A DNA stretch of 64,000 nucleotides from Tenebrio molitor (taxonomy: Eukaryota; Arthropoda; Insecta; Coleoptera; Tenebrionidae). The notes under the pieces were generated by a model that worked only from the letters and a program-made list of their open reading frames with translations, was not told the origin of the DNA and did no database searches. This document shows, one piece after another, positions 1 to 12,900 of the stretch. The stretch spans positions 25,544,001-25,608,000 of the forward strand of contig NC_091050.1 in assembly GCF_963966145.1 (NCBI RefSeq), in the 5' to 3' direction. The translations under genes and the position numbers were made by a program. Position 1 is the first letter of the stretch. Each line of letters opens with the position of its first letter.

Positions 1-1924
1 TTATTCGCTCTTCTGTTGTTATTTTGAATCTTGATTCTACTGTAAATCAGTTAAAATTTTATATTGTAGTAATCTACCCATGGATTACAGTAGTACATAT
101 ATGCCTTTGCAACTCCCATTGGATTTTGATGTGTTGGTTAAACGAAGTTATTGTTTCAAGTTTCTAGCAAGTCAATTGTTTTGAATCTCTGCTCAATCGA
201 CATTATCGTTACAACTTGTTGCCGTATCTGCTAATTCCATTATTTGTGCAGATCAATGGGCTACTCTGCCCAGCATACACACACATACACGCACACACAC
301 TCACTCACACACGTATAAATTGCGGGAATCACTGAAAGGAGCTTTTCTCCTTTGATGTGTTCCTCTAGTTGAATAACGGAATAAGCAGTTAATTAGTAGC
401 GGCACGCTCTTTCCTCACGGTGGAGTTCTCTTCAATAATAAATGCATGCCATCGAAATATAATTCGACGATGTTAATAATACCGTCAGATGTAGTAGTGA
501 TGACGTCTCGCACAAATCACCTGTGAGTTTTTGTGGAAAAAAGAGGTTGAAGTTTATTTAGACTTGAGATAGAATGGGGCTTGTTTGCAGGTGTGCGACA
601 TCATTGCGTCAAGAATGTATGTCTCTGTTGTCACGTATCTCGTTTTAGTTATAATTTATTTATTTTTAATTCATGTTTGTGACTTTTCAGGTGGCGTTGT
701 GCAGACTATTCCTTTTAAATTGAACATTTCTTGAGCTGTAATTGAAGTTTTTGTTTTCTTTTACACTTCTTTCTTTGTTCTCGATACGAACCTGTTAAAA
801 ACTAGCCGCTTTAGATGTTAAAATCCTAGAGATTCATGCTGTTTTCAGGATATTATCTGCATGCATTTATATGTGAAAGTGTTGCCGACCTAATTTTTTG
901 TCTTCCTATAGATTAATTTACCTACATAGTAACTGAATTTGAGCTAGTCGCACAAATTCAGGATTTCCACTTTTTGGAGATATTGTAAAATATTTATACA
1001 ATTTGTGATAAAAGCTTGGAGTAAACTCACAATCACTCCATATATGTATCGGAAAAGCTAAAAGAATAAATTGGTTTTGTAGATTCTTCTCCTGATTTCC
1101 AATGACATTTTGTGTGTCGCCTGTTTTCCTCGTTGCAAGCCACGATTGAACCAAAATTTTGCGATGATTTTCATAACTTTGACCACGTTCTGACCATTGT
1201 CAGATCGTTGTGGTTTATTCCATTCTTTTGTCACATGCGACGTATATAATTTTTATAATGAAGCTGGCACTTGATAATTTTTTTCAGCCTCCTGAGTTGC
1301 ATGACGATTTTAGCTTCATTTTTCACAGACAAGCTTCTTAAGTGAAGTTCAACGCACCTGCACTTTCAGCTGACACTGTTCCGTTGCAGCTAAGATGCTT
1401 TTGAAGTGATTATGCATCCGCATATTCCTTATTATTCAGTAATTTCGAATCGAGTCACTGCTTCCGCGGTGTTTTATACGTTACCTAAGTGAGCATGTTG
1501 ATTGATACATGTGTCCATCCTGGCGAGTTTTTCGTACGTTCAAAGAAGCATTCTGGTCGAATAATAAGGATTATTAAGCGCAACGAAGCCACAGTTTACC
1601 GGCCAGACGTAACGAAGACACTTTGCGTCTGGTCGGATTGTGTGTTATATCTGCGGTTTAATGGTCACATTTTGTACACAATATATATATTATATATCTT
1701 ACCCGCTGCCAGAGCTGCGCCATCCCCAGACCATGCCGATACGTACTATGTTTGTTCACATACTGACAATGTGTGTAGTATATAGACAGAACGCTCCGAG
1801 TCAGCGTACATGAATTAATTTAGTGCTGGTTTGTTTTATTTACCCCGTTGGGCGGATGTGCTTGGTCTTGTTGCTGCTCTACTAATAGCCCGCTGCCGTC
1901 TCGCCCTTGCTGGCGCCCCCCCAG
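1..1924 (+). other. muscleblind intron (no exon seen)
   Basis: This is AT-rich sequence with frequent stops in all frames. I find no open stretch that also has good splice sites before 1924. It contains one (CA)n tract. The predicted small ORF at 1489-1785 has no recognisable motif. Because the next feature is an internal exon of muscleblind, this is most simply the upstream intron of that gene. The exons for the first zinc-finger pair must lie outside the window. Confidence 0.6.
275..313. repeat. imperfect (CA)n microsatellite
   Basis: A run of alternating CA dinucleotides is broken by single T or G changes. It lies in the muscleblind intron. Confidence 0.9.
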
Positions 1925-1996
1925 GCTACCGCCGCCCTCGAAATCGGCAAGAAGAGGCCCCGTGAGCCTAGCACCGCCGACACAGATCTATTACTG
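1925..1996 (+). CDS. mbl: muscleblind internal exon (72 nt, candidate)
   Basis: A good acceptor (a TACTAAT branch-like motif near 1879, a C/T-rich tract, then CAG) precedes an open 24-codon stretch. It begins ATAALEIGKKRPREP and ends ...TDLLL, just before a GTACC donor. The Lys-Lys-Arg-Pro core resembles the 'KSLKRPLE' segment between the zinc fingers and the C-terminal tail of vertebrate MBNL proteins, which carries part of the nuclear localisation signal. Entry and exit are both phase 0, which fits the next two exons. The local base composition is clearly more GC-rich than its surroundings. The donor is weak, so the 3' edge is the least certain part. An in-frame TGA at about 2090 sets the outer limit. 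Confidence 0.62.
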
Positions 1997-3678
1997 GTAC
2001 CATTTGCGCCTTGCTTTGCATGTCACTATTTCTATTGTATTGTGTACACGCCATGCCACAACTCTGTTTTAACCGGGCCGAACGCCGACTGACCGATGAC
2101 AACTACATCTATGTTCACAATGAGGACGAGGTGCTAGGTTGAGCCAGATTTTTCAACCGTTACTGTTGAGCAAAGGCATCGCATGTTATCGGTGTTTTGG
2201 GTGCGGCGTATCAGCTCTCCATCAAAATTCATTTAGTTAAATTACCACCATCCCCATTAATCATATTGCTCTTAATTTTTTAGTATCTCTGTTTTCATTG
2301 TGAACTGTGCTTATCCTAAAGCTTTCGCTTTTCACCATAACTTAATTGGCGGCTTGATTAGTACAAAAAAGTGTACACCATGCAAATTTGTATAGAATCA
2401 CTGATAATAATTCTACATCAATTGCATTTTGACATCACAACACACGCACACACACATATACCCACACACATACACACACAACACCCACACATCCACACAC
2501 ACCTACACCCACATGATAACGGGTAGCGGTTTGCATCTAACTTCGGGTTTAAAGTAATTGGGCAGAATACTTACTAGTTTTGTGTAAACACCGAAATATG
2601 CCAGCAGCTTTGATCCTCAGCGATGCTTGGTTTTCACGTAGAATTGTTAACAGAATATCACGAGATCCAGTTGCCGAAAAAATCTATAAATAAATGCAAT
2701 AACTTGTGAATTAACTTTTTTTGTTTGTTCTCTTTTTTTTTCGAAATTTATAGGTATTCCAGCTTTTGTATTACTGTGATTACGCTTTTCTTTTTTTGCT
2801 AATTTCCATGCATTCACAATAAATGAAATTGACAGCCACGCTTTTGCCACCGAACCGTAATTATTTTCTTGGCTTGCGCTGAATGAAATTTTTATGTTAT
2901 TGTTTCTATTAGAACATCATTTCGAACAATTTTTTCACCTAGTTAATTTTTTTTCTGTGAAGGGGCCGTTGGAACACAAATTTACATGAACAATTTATCG
3001 ACCGATGAAACATTTTGATTGTTGAAAATTAACAAAATTATTTGATTTTTGGCGACGACCGGCATTTACATTTTTGAAGGACGTTTTTTCATAGAAAAGC
3101 GCGAACTGCTACCTGGGTCAAGTTGTTAGCATGTTGTGAGCTATTTTATTTTGCTTAGAGAAGTTTTCCTTTTTGTAACATAATTAAAATTATCCTAGAA
3201 ACCTGTGCTTTTTAAGCTTTGTGCTTATACGATTTTTGTACGTGTGTGCATGATCGAAACGATATTACATTTTCACATGATTTGATTTTAATACTTCAGC
3301 AGGCATTAAATTGGCTTTCGTTAATTCCGTTAGTTTAACTTATAAATTTTTACAGTTTTCCACTGTGGACGTATTAAAACTCGCAACATTCTAGCAACTT
3401 TAATTACAGCAAATACTGTTATTATTATTAATTTGTTGTTCTGTGATTAATATTTTTTACCAGAGTATTTTGTCTGTGCAGTTACATTGCAGACGAAATG
3501 ACTCGTTATTTGTAGACTAACTAGAATTCAAAAAGTGGAAAATATTCGCAAGTCGTTGAGATTGTTTTCAGTTCATGAAATTTTTTCTGTTTGTTTTGAT
3601 TTTCTTGCGAAAATTGTCCACTTTCTTAATTTGTGCCGTTGCAAAAACTAACGAGCTGTTACGTTCTTTTTATTTCAG
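1997..3678 (+). other. muscleblind intron
   Basis: AT-rich intronic sequence between the 72-nt and 42-nt exons. Apart from the (CA)n tract I see no open reading frame, inverted repeat or recognisable element. It ends in a T-rich tract and TTTCAG acceptor at 3671-3678. Confidence 0.6.
2436..2514. repeat. imperfect (CA)n microsatellite
   Basis: About 80 bp of CA-rich repeat with interspersed CCA and TA units lies in the intron between the first two placed muscleblind exons. Confidence 0.9.
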
Positions 3679-3720
3679 ATGGATATGAAATCTGTTGGGT
3701 CATTTTATTATGACAATTTT
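3679..3720 (+). CDS. mbl: muscleblind cassette micro-exon (42 nt)
   Basis: Forty-two bases sit between an excellent acceptor (TTTTTATTTCAG) and a consensus donor (GTAAGTA). Of the three phases only phase 0 is open, giving MDMKSVGSFYYDNF; the other two contain stops. Phase 0 is also what the exons on both sides need, so the exon can be included or skipped without changing frame. It joins directly to AFPAMMPYKRP of the next exon. Muscleblind genes in other animals have small frame-neutral cassette exons in this part of the protein. Function inferred: modulation of the tail or localisation of the splicing factor. Confidence 0.7.
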
Positions 3721-4001
3721 GTAAGTACTAACATTTTTTAAAGTTTTTTTTTTACGTTTACAATATACACGTACAGATATCCACATAGTAACAAGCCGAA
3801 GGCTTCCTTCCGCATGATATTCAGATTTTAGCTTTACTAATATTTGAATATTATATCGAGTGATTTTTTTTTTCTTTTGCAAAATGAACAATAGAAAATC
3901 AACGTAAGCACACTAGCTAGCGAATCCAAGTATTTACTGCGGTGTGGTTGTACGTGGTTTTCCGCATGTTGAAATGATGCTGATTATTTGTATGCCAGCA
4001 G
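3721..4001 (+). other. muscleblind intron with tandem NAGNAG acceptor
   Basis: A 281-bp intron. Its end reads GCCAGCAG, giving two CAG acceptors at 3996-3998 and 3999-4001. Confidence 0.6.
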
Positions 4002-4844
4002 GCCTTCCCGGCCATGATGCCGTACAAGAGGCCAGCGGCAGACAAATCCGGAGTGCCCGTATACCAACCGAATGCGACCACTTATCAACAACTGATGCAG
4101 CTCCAGCAGCCATTCGTGCCCGTGTCATGTGAGTATTCGGCCTCCCCGGCTCCGATTCCTACCACATCCTGCGCTTCTCCTGCCGCTCCCCAACAGCAGG
4201 AACCCACAGCAACGACGACGGTGTCGCAGCCCGTCAAGGAGAACGAGATATCATCTCCCATCTCCTCGACTGCGACGACTGTACCGTCGACTACCTTGCC
4301 GCCTTTGCCACTGCCTCAACCTGCTGCCATACCAGATCCCGCAGCTCTTGCTAAAGAGGTCGCTCAACAGAACTACGCGAAAGCCGTTAAGTTAGCCGCC
4401 GTTAGCCAATCTCTAGCTGCTAGCCAGTTGAATCAGCTTAACCCCCTCAACTACACGGGGGTGTCATTGAACAAGCAGGCGTTGACTGTGCCGCCGCCGG
4501 CCCTAGCGCGCTATCCCACCGCTGCGCTTCCGTTCGGTTTAGGAACGACCGGTTTGAATTTGGGTTTGGCTAATCCGTACTCGATGGCTCAACAGAATCA
4601 TCTGCTGAACATTTCCCGTCCACCGCCGACCATTATCAACCCGTATTCTATTATCCGGACGCCGTATCCGGGTGCGAGCTCGACGCCTCTTTTGGGTAGT
4701 AGTCTTTTGGGAGCTCAGTATCCTGTCACGGTGTCGGCAGCCCCCATCACCAATGTCTCGGCGTCGGCGAACATCGCTGCCGCCGCAGCACAGAATAATA
4801 ATAACGTGGTCATTCAACCCTATAAAAAGCTAAAAACCACATAA
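4002..4844 (+). CDS. mbl: muscleblind C-terminal exon (terminal in one isoform class)
   Basis: This exon encodes the low-complexity C-terminal tail of the muscleblind/MBNL splicing regulator. It is open from AFPAMMPYKRPAADKSG to ...VIQPYKKLKTT and ends with TAA at 4842-4844 (281 codons from 4002). The early segment KRPAADKSGVPVYQP and ATTYQQLMQLQQ aligns by eye with KRPALEKTNGATAVF and YQQALANMQLQQ of vertebrate MBNL1, which fixes the identity. After that come Ser/Pro/Thr-rich and Ala/Gln-rich stretches and a basic KKLK end. Compared with the flanks the exon is GC-rich, with third-position bias. Muscleblind binds YGCU-type RNA and controls alternative splicing in muscle, eye and neurons. A strong GTGAGT donor at 4129, directly after codons for FVPVS, could shorten this exon in other isoforms (exit phase 1). 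Confidence 0.88.
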   Translation, partial: AFPAMMPYKRPAADKSGVPVYQPNATTYQQLMQLQQPFVPVSCEYSASPAPIPTTSCASPAAPQQQEPTATTTVSQPVKENEISSPISSTATTVPSTTLPPLPLPQPAAIPDPAALAKEVAQQNYAKAVKLAAVSQSLAASQLNQLNPLNYTGVSLNKQALTVPPPALARYPTAALPFGLGTTGLNLGLANPYSMAQQNHLLNISRPPPTIINPYSIIRTPYPGASSTPLLGSSLLGAQYPVTVSAAPITNVSASANIAAAAAQNNNNVVIQPYKKLKTT

Positions 4845-7800
4845 TTTTCTTTTCAACTAATTATTTTAGTTCGTGTTGTTGTTTTGTGTAATATTTTTAG
4901 GCTGTGGATATTGCCATGTAAAATTCACTAATAATCCAACAGGTTCTTTATATTATGATGTTCGAGACATAAATGCAATTGTTGGTAACGCATAATGAGC
5001 ACATTTGAGTTTTCGCCTCGATAAACATTTTAATTTTAATGACATTTTTTATATATATTCGACTCGTGTTGACTAAATTGTTGTATTAGAATTTTTAGTT
5101 TAGTAAATTATATATACATATATACATATTTTTATCTTAACTTTTTAAACATAATTTGACATATTTAAAATTGAAAAAATCTAGTCAAAACGCGAACGTG
5201 GTTATAATGAATGGGCGATGCTGTGAGCGACCCCTGGACCAAAAGCGAGTGCCTGAAAACTGTGATACCCTCACACCTGCTGTTTGCACCGCTAAGGTAA
5301 CATCCTTTCCCCGTACAATACCACATTATTTTTTAGTATTTTGTAACATTTGCCGATCAGACATAGTCTGTTGTATCTTTATTGTAACAGGAGGTTTTTG
5401 AAATGTACTTGTTAGAACTATTATGCATGAAAAAAATTATCCGTATTGATAAACTATTTGAGAGCCTAATTGAGTCGCATGGTAGACATTCTAAGCATTG
5501 TATTCGTTAGAGACCATAGAAAGTGCCATTTTCGTAGGTACAAGGCTGTTGTAGTCTGTAACTGACCCAAAAAGATGCCGACTCTATTTGATTATTTGCC
5601 TTTTACGCTCTATGTCTGTGTTGGATTCCGATTTTGCATGGGGCTTCTCTTTTGATACATGTATTGCATGTTGTTCCGTTTGTTCATAAGATTCGACTTT
5701 CGTTTTTTTGCTAGAGTTCTCTTTTTGGGTTGGGTTCCTCTATGTAAATCGTCCTATAAAACTACTACTGACTTTTTGACTTCTTCATTTAATGAAAGTG
5801 TGTTAACTAGTATATAATTTTTTTAACGAACTTGCAATCGCCTCAAGGGCCATGGTTATTATTGTTTTGTCTTCCTGGGTTTGATCTCGAAGCACAAATG
5901 TAGTTGTTTGTTAGTTATTTTGCCTGTCATTTGTCCTTTTTTTTTTAATTACTGTCTTGGATGCGGAACTAATATTTGGTTGTCTCCTAGTCGTTAGTTT
6001 GGTTTGATGCACACACGCTACCTACGTGTATAATATATAGATATTATATATTCTCCATCAGATCAAATCAGATCCGTACAACGAAATATCTCACATTTTT
6101 TCTTCAAATTGTGCTAAATATTTGTGCCGTCTCACAAGATGATCTATTTGTAACTACAGTTTAGGCTAGAATGGTAGTACCTAGTGGTAATGTGATGTAT
6201 TATATATTTGCTACATACATTTTTAAAAATGTGTCTTACTACTTAGCATTTAAAAATCGTTTCACTTGTACCGTTATTAAATAGGGTACATAATAATATT
6301 GTGATGCATGTAATAATATTGATAAGTAAGTATTTGTCTATTTAAGTATTTACAAATATATTACAAACAAATTTGCATTTTGAAGTAGGATTACAATGTA
6401 ATTGTCAGGTTAGAATTCGAGGCTCTTATACGCTGAAAAGTAGATCGACATTTTCTTTTCTTTTTTTTTTTTTTGGTAACAGCTTAGTTGGTCAGTACGT
6501 GAAGAGTTTTACTTTTTCTTGCTGCACCAACCTGCGTAATCAGCTGCCAGCTATAATGAACTCGTCTTACAATAATGTAGTGCCTTTTAGGCTGCTGATC
6601 ACGCTTCGCTAAGGTGTGGGTCACGATTGCCATCTAGTGTGACAAAACTTTCCATATTTATAGTATATATTGTGTACTGTATTTGTTCTAATCCTGAGGT
6701 GTATGTATTATTTATCACCGCCATTATTTGTAATAATAATGCTTGAAAATGCATGATATTTGTTTTATTAATCATTGCTTATTATTTGAATTTTTTCCAG
6801 TATCCAATAATTAACTCGAACAGACACCATAAACATTTACTTCAAATCAAAACCTTATACACAGCACCGGTATATTTAACACAGTTTTTTGTTTAATTAT
6901 TTAGGCCTTATTTCAGTTTTGTTTCGATCATCCATTTTCATTTTGTTGTCCCCGCAGGTTTTGTTTTGTGGTGATGATTTATGGGACACGTGTCTGATCA
7001 CATCCTATATGAAGTGCTCCTCCTCAACTGGCTTTTGTTGAACTACATGAGATGATTTTCCACAGGCTGTAAATCTGACCCGCTTGCCCCACGTTTATCT
7101 TTTGTGTTTTGTGGTATGTTTGACAATTTGTTCTATTATTGCTTATTTAAAGTAACTAACAGATCACTTCTCGTAGACAAACGTAAAGACAATCATTGCC
7201 GGGTGTGCTCTTCCTAAAATTACGTCCCCAACACAAAAGGTAAACGACACGCGGCAAGTTTTTGATTTATGACCTGTACACTAGCAGCCAAAACGTAAAC
7301 AATCATACTGTCAGGCAAAACGAGGCTTTTGTGTGATATTTCAAGATCCAGGCAAGATTGCATTATACTGCCCTGCCGAAGGCTTGTGTAATGTGCATTG
7401 CTGGCTACTTTATTTGATTCAGTCCTGTGGTGTTATGTTCTTTTTTTTTATACATACATAGTTGAGTCTGTTGTCTTGTGCACAATCTTGTTATATTTTC
7501 GTATGCACATTGCACAAAGTCGTAAATTCCCATGAACTTGGAAAAAGACGAAAGAAAAGTTAGCTAACACAAGTGATTTTTATAATGTGTTCTCAAAGTC
7601 TACTGTAGTGTTTTTTTGCAATCAGTGACTCTTAGAAGCTTTGTACATTTGGAATGATTATGTTTTCTACATTTTCTTGTTTCGCTAAATCTATTTGTAG
7701 CTTTGTAGTAAGTAAAATATAATACGTAGGTATTTGGAATTCATATTCTATGAATTTGTCTTTTAACATGAAACTATTTGTTTTTATACATTATTTAAAA

Positions 7801-9897
7801 CGCCATATTTAATATATTATGTTTGCAGAATCCAGCAGCATAGACTAATTGTAGCATCGCAGATTTGTTCTACACGTAACAGCTTGTTAATTTTTTTTAT
7901 TTTGTTCTAACAACATTTGTTGCTTTTTGCTTTAAAATTACTTGGTCTTTAGCACTGATACATTGTAAGTAAAATATTTCGTTCGTTCTGTCGATATTTC
8001 CTTTCCAGACCGAACGGCTCACTTTCTACCTCTTCAGCCTCCATCGGTTTATCCTTTTATTTCTCTTTATTTTACAGAAATGTTGGTGTATTCAGGCACT
8101 TTTTTGCTTTGACCATTCGTTTTTCTTTCAATATCATTGTTCACCGCAAACAGGTGATGTTGATATGTTTACGTTACTTTTGATCTCTGAATACGCCAGT
8201 GCATCCGTCAAACCTCGCATTCATATTAATTTAATTTGCTTTTCTGTTTCATGCTTACGTTGTCCGGTTTTCACCGTTGTATCTTCTGTTAATTTTGTTT
8301 CTTTCTTCAAAAATTAATTGATTTGCTCATGAACTGATTGTTAAACCGGATTGATTGGTGTTGATCCTTGCTGTTTGTGTCCTGTTGGCACACGCAAAAT
8401 GTGTGCGTTTTACAATGGTTTTGGGACCCACCGACACCTTAATTTTAATACTTCAACACGTCAACACTCGTACACTTACTTGATTGTTTTTTTAAAACTA
8501 CCTACTTAACTACTACTCTCTGTCTAACTTGATATGTTTGTTAATATAACGACACTCGTTCCTATTTTGACACACAAAATAAACAACACTTGTCTTGGTG
8601 TATGGTGGGTATCGTTTATGGCTGTAACGTAATGTTATCGTAACGCTGATTGGCTGCGATGACGTTGGCTTGCTGCACTACTGCATGTCGCCGGCATAGA
8701 CAATGGTGCGCCTGTGCCCCAAAACGCCCCTTTTGTGGTCTACACTGACGAACAAGGACAGGTATTCACGTATGTTTAACATCATGTACGCTGTACTGCG
8801 ATGCTAAAACCACCTGACGGTATTTACCAGAGTTCCAGTACACTGTGGCACAGCTTACATGACTTCGTTAAGTTTTTAACAAGTTACAATGTTGCTTTTC
8901 ACTAACTAATTTTCTGAGTGTTTACCGGATTTTCTGCTATATTGAGGCAGTTATTCACTGATTGCTTGAAAGTGCTAGAAAAACCGAGATGGAAGGCTGA
9001 TTGTTCCAGTTTTGTGTTAATATTGTAACTTGTTTGTTTATCCACAGTTTGCAAGCATATTGTGAATATTAAAAACCATAGAGATGTGTTTACTAACTCG
9101 ACTTCCATCACAATCTGATTGCATCCCTAGATCAATGCTTACGAAACAAATCATTTGTTTCATATTTAACGCTAACGTAGAGTTTTGTGCTTTAATCTCT
9201 TATTTCAATCGGTCCCATCATGTTGGGTACCGTTTGAGTTAAGTAATGCCTAATTCATAAAGATTTTCAAACATTCTGCATGTAAAAATACACTACCTGT
9301 ACCATTCTTATTATTAACACTGCTTTATGGTTTTGGCCTTTATTGCTGCCACGAGCTTTTGTTGGTATATTTGCTGAAATTTTTTTAATAGTCGTTTTAA
9401 ATATTGCTATTAGCGAAATATGTAGCTCAGATACTTTGTACTGTGTTAAGCGGCTGCAGTCACAATATTATGTGTAAGAAACGAATTTACCATTTTATTG
9501 TAATTTTTAGCACTTTTGTAAACATGTACCATTATTATAGGCCAGACATAATTTGTGCAGAATGATTGAACTATCTGATTTTTTATTGCAACCAGCAACT
9601 GACCAAAACTATATTTTTTAGGTTTTTTCGTAACGATTGGCATGTGCATTATATTCCAAATTTGTGAATGAATGAATTAATTTATGTTATAGATCTGTTG
9701 TAGTGCTTATGTATGCCGTTTGTTATAGATCTTTAAATAGATAAAAACCTCTATATGTTGCATACATGTGCACAATTTTCAGTATTTTTCCAAATTTTTT
9801 CCTGTTTATTATAATATTACAATTAAAATTTATTATCTGCTCTTAAATTGTCTCCTTCTTTTAATTCGAAACTTACTCTTTTGTCTTATGTTTACAG
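4845..9897 (+). other. muscleblind 3' UTR of the short isoforms, then intron
   Basis: About 5 kb of AT- and T-rich sequence with no supported exon. The first part should be the 3' UTR of transcripts ending at 4844, but I cannot place the cleavage site. The remainder is intron for transcripts that continue to the zinc-finger exons. The small ORFs at 5156-5401, 6373-6612, 8902-9111 and 9446-9649 have no motif, no splice logic and AT-driven composition. I see no transposon ends here. Confidence 0.55.
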
Positions 9898-9979
9898 TTA
9901 CTGGACACCCTCCCGGTGTGCCAAGATTTTAATCGTGGTCTTTGTAACCGGCCTGCCTGCAAATTTGTACATCTACAAG
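9898..9979 (+). CDS. mbl: muscleblind exon with zinc finger of the second CCCH pair (82 nt)
   Basis: The exon begins after TTTACAG and ends CAAG before a consensus GTGAGTAG donor. It encodes LLDTLPVCQDFNRGLC and continues to ACKFVHLQ, a CCCH finger with spacing C-x7-C-x4-C-x3-H. The basic-aromatic core (C-x-D-F-x-R-G-x-C-x-R) is the MBNL finger signature. The first finger of a vertebrate MBNL pair usually has x6 where this has x4. Entry phase is 0, so it can be joined to the exon ending at 3720 but not in frame to the cryptic donor at 4129. Exit phase is 1, exactly what the last exon needs. Drosophila muscleblind has been reported to make isoforms with one or two tandem zinc-finger pairs, and this is the second pair. 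Confidence 0.85.
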
Positions 9980-12900
9980 GTGAGTAGAATTTTTTTTCTG
10001 TTGCACACCATTTACTAAAATTTCATTCTTCCGAAATAAAATTGGCAACATATTACGGCATTTTTGTTCAGTAAGAAACAACGGAATACTTTTATTTGGT
10101 AGGATGGGTGCTTTAGTACAAAAGTTATCGCTCTTTTCGCGGTGATGTCAAGGGAAACGTACGCTGAAAATACGCTACACAGATATCTGTATTTTTACGT
10201 GCAATGAAATTACGACACAGAAGTACAAAAGTGAATTTATTTAAAAATTGTATAACAAATGCTATAGATGCATAACCTACATAAAATTAGTAGTTTACCA
10301 ATAAATAACACTTTCACCTTCAAAGAGAAAGAGAATGTCTTTTTTATTTGAATACTCTACGTATTACATATTATTATTTCACCTTTTGGCTAGTTTTTTT
10401 TTTTTTTTTTAATTGTCTGTTACGTCATACCTGGACTTTGCGCCCCAGGGTTGGTCCTCCCCCACCCTGTTATGTATGTATGTATAAACTGACCAGTAGT
10501 TTTAGTTTAACACATTTTTCATATTGATTTCCCTTTTTGTATTTGTACAGAGACAGAGACACACTCACTTATTCATCGGTTTTCATCAGTTTTGTACATA
10601 CATAGTTGTTATATTTCGTTAAATTGTTACACCAGGTTGTGCTTTTTATTGAGTATACAACGGTTTTGGCGATTTACTCAAAATCCTGTTCTATGTTTGG
10701 ACATCGACAACAAACATATTTTTTTTTACTAAATTTAGTATGAAGGGAGTTGTGTAATACGCGACTTCTCAAGTAGGTATGTTATTTTTATCAAAATACT
10801 CCATTTGGTGTCAAATACCATTGACGTTGTTTCCAAAAGTCATCCTGATCTAGCTCAAGCTCAAACCGTAATGTCAGTGCAAGTGCTCTGTGCGATAACT
10901 TTATTTTGATTTATTTATTATACCGCCCTTTTTTTCAATATAAATTGTGGTAATGATCAACAAAAGTCGCACTTCCTTAGTAAATTTACTTCAAGTGTTT
11001 ACCGAGATTAATGCTGCAGGAAACGGAATTCGCTCAAACCCCTTTCGGGAATAAGAGGTCGGTATTTTCATCGTCTGTGCAATCTAAGTCCGTAAATGCT
11101 TGAAGATAGAATAATAAGAAAATTGAAGCATCTTTTGGGTTGGCAATTTTTTTTTTTTTTTTTGATAATATGCACTTAATAACTAAGTGTGGTGCAAAGG
11201 TGTAAATCATTGGGATGAGACCGTTTTCGTTTAGATCTAGTGTTACTTACCATACATTAGTCTTTCGTCAGATCATTACGGCAATGAAAATCAACTACTA
11301 CAGTAGTTTTTGCGAGGAATCACACATTTAGGACGTGTCTGAAATTTTAACAATTCGTAATTAAGTAATCATGACACTCGAAACGCGTTTGCAATTTTAG
11401 ATGAATTTTTATGTTAAGATAATGACAATAAAATTCAGTACACAGACGAAATCAGAAAACACCTAGGAATTGCCAACAGCATTAATAACAGCATAGAAAC
11501 ACATAAAATTTTTGCCGTAAAAACGGAGCTATCAATTGTTAGAGATGAGGCATGCACATCCTTTCAATTATTTTTTTATGCGTGAACTAATCTAAAGTTT
11601 ACGTGTGTGGTCAGAAAAAGCATCGGAAATTTCTAACAAATTCTGATAGCAGTAGTAGCTTACGGTATCACATTTGTTTTTCGTACTCTAATCTATAAAA
11701 TGTCGCCACCTTGTTCCTCAATTTAATTTTTTTTTTAAGAAATTGTGACTGATAATAATCTTTTTATCACACTATTTGCGCAAATCAAATTTACAGTTTG
11801 CGTGGAAGCTGAGGATTGTTCTGGGATTAATAAATTTAACGAAAATAGTCACATGTAACAGATTGACAGTCGTTTAATTAAAATTTTTGCAATTGCAATT
11901 TCGACCGTGTCTCCAAAATTTAATTAAAATAAAGTATAAAGAATTTAACAACAAATCGGAACACGAGTCGTCGCTGATCGCCCATTATCATGTTCGCGTT
12001 AGGATTATTACGCTGTACCAAAAATCGATATCCCTTTATAGGTTCCAAAGTTTGTACGTCACTCAATTGTTTCCTACTTCGTACAGGGAACCCTCGAGTT
12101 ATTCCATTCCGTTCACGTTTCGAGCTTACGAAGTTTTATGTGACGAACAAATTAAGGTTAATTCCCTTTTCTGTTTAATGTTTCGTTTCTGAAAAGGCAA
12201 AAATTTTCTGTATTTCGTAAATCACTCGGTCTCAGGTGTCGTCTTTTTTCACATTTTATATGGCGTTATTATTGACCATAATCTTTTTACCATGTAGCTG
12301 ATTTTTAAGAGTTATTTACTATTAGCGACTACTGTTAAAGCATAGCATTATGGAGCCTTGAGTGGTGGCGCTGCTAATTGCAAGTATGTGATTATAAAAT
12401 TTAACTGTTAATTTGAAAAAGAATTACATATGTATTTAAAAAAAAAACATTTTTAACAAATTTAAAAACGATAGGAGGTGCACATTAAAATCGAAGTTAA
12501 TAAATAATGTTTCTTTGGAGGGATTAATTTTCTATGGCCATTTTTTACATTTAGAACGCCAAGTAATAAATTAGTGCAAACGATAAATCAAGGATCTTGG
12601 ACTTTTCGAGACTTTCATTTTCCTTCTCCATTCTGTAATTTCACGAACACTTAATTCTGATTAATATTAATTACTTCCAGGCAGTTTTCACCCTTTTCTT
12701 TTTAAATGCACCTCAGTTTATTGATTATACCTAATGTTTTGTTGCTTATGATCACGAAGCTGAATCAGTACTTCAACAAACTTGTAAACTCTTATTTTCT
12801 CGTGATCATTTATTTATTATTACCATGTTCTAAATAAATTTGTACTAAACGACCACTCAAAATTAGTGTGCCTTTCTAAATGTTAATGTTTTTAAATGTT

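Noticed and set aside
275..313. CA-repeat as regulatory or CRISPR-like array
   Set aside because: Simple dinucleotide repeat; no spacer structure. No CRISPR array or cas gene was seen anywhere, as expected for an animal genome.
1489..1785. 98-codon ORF upstream of the first placed muscleblind exon
   Set aside because: No motif, ends in a TA-rich track, no matching splice sites or phase.
4129..4395. Arg/Pro-rich ORF overlapping the muscleblind tail exon
   Set aside because: It is an out-of-frame shadow of the real exon; the composition follows from the Ser/Pro codons of the true frame.
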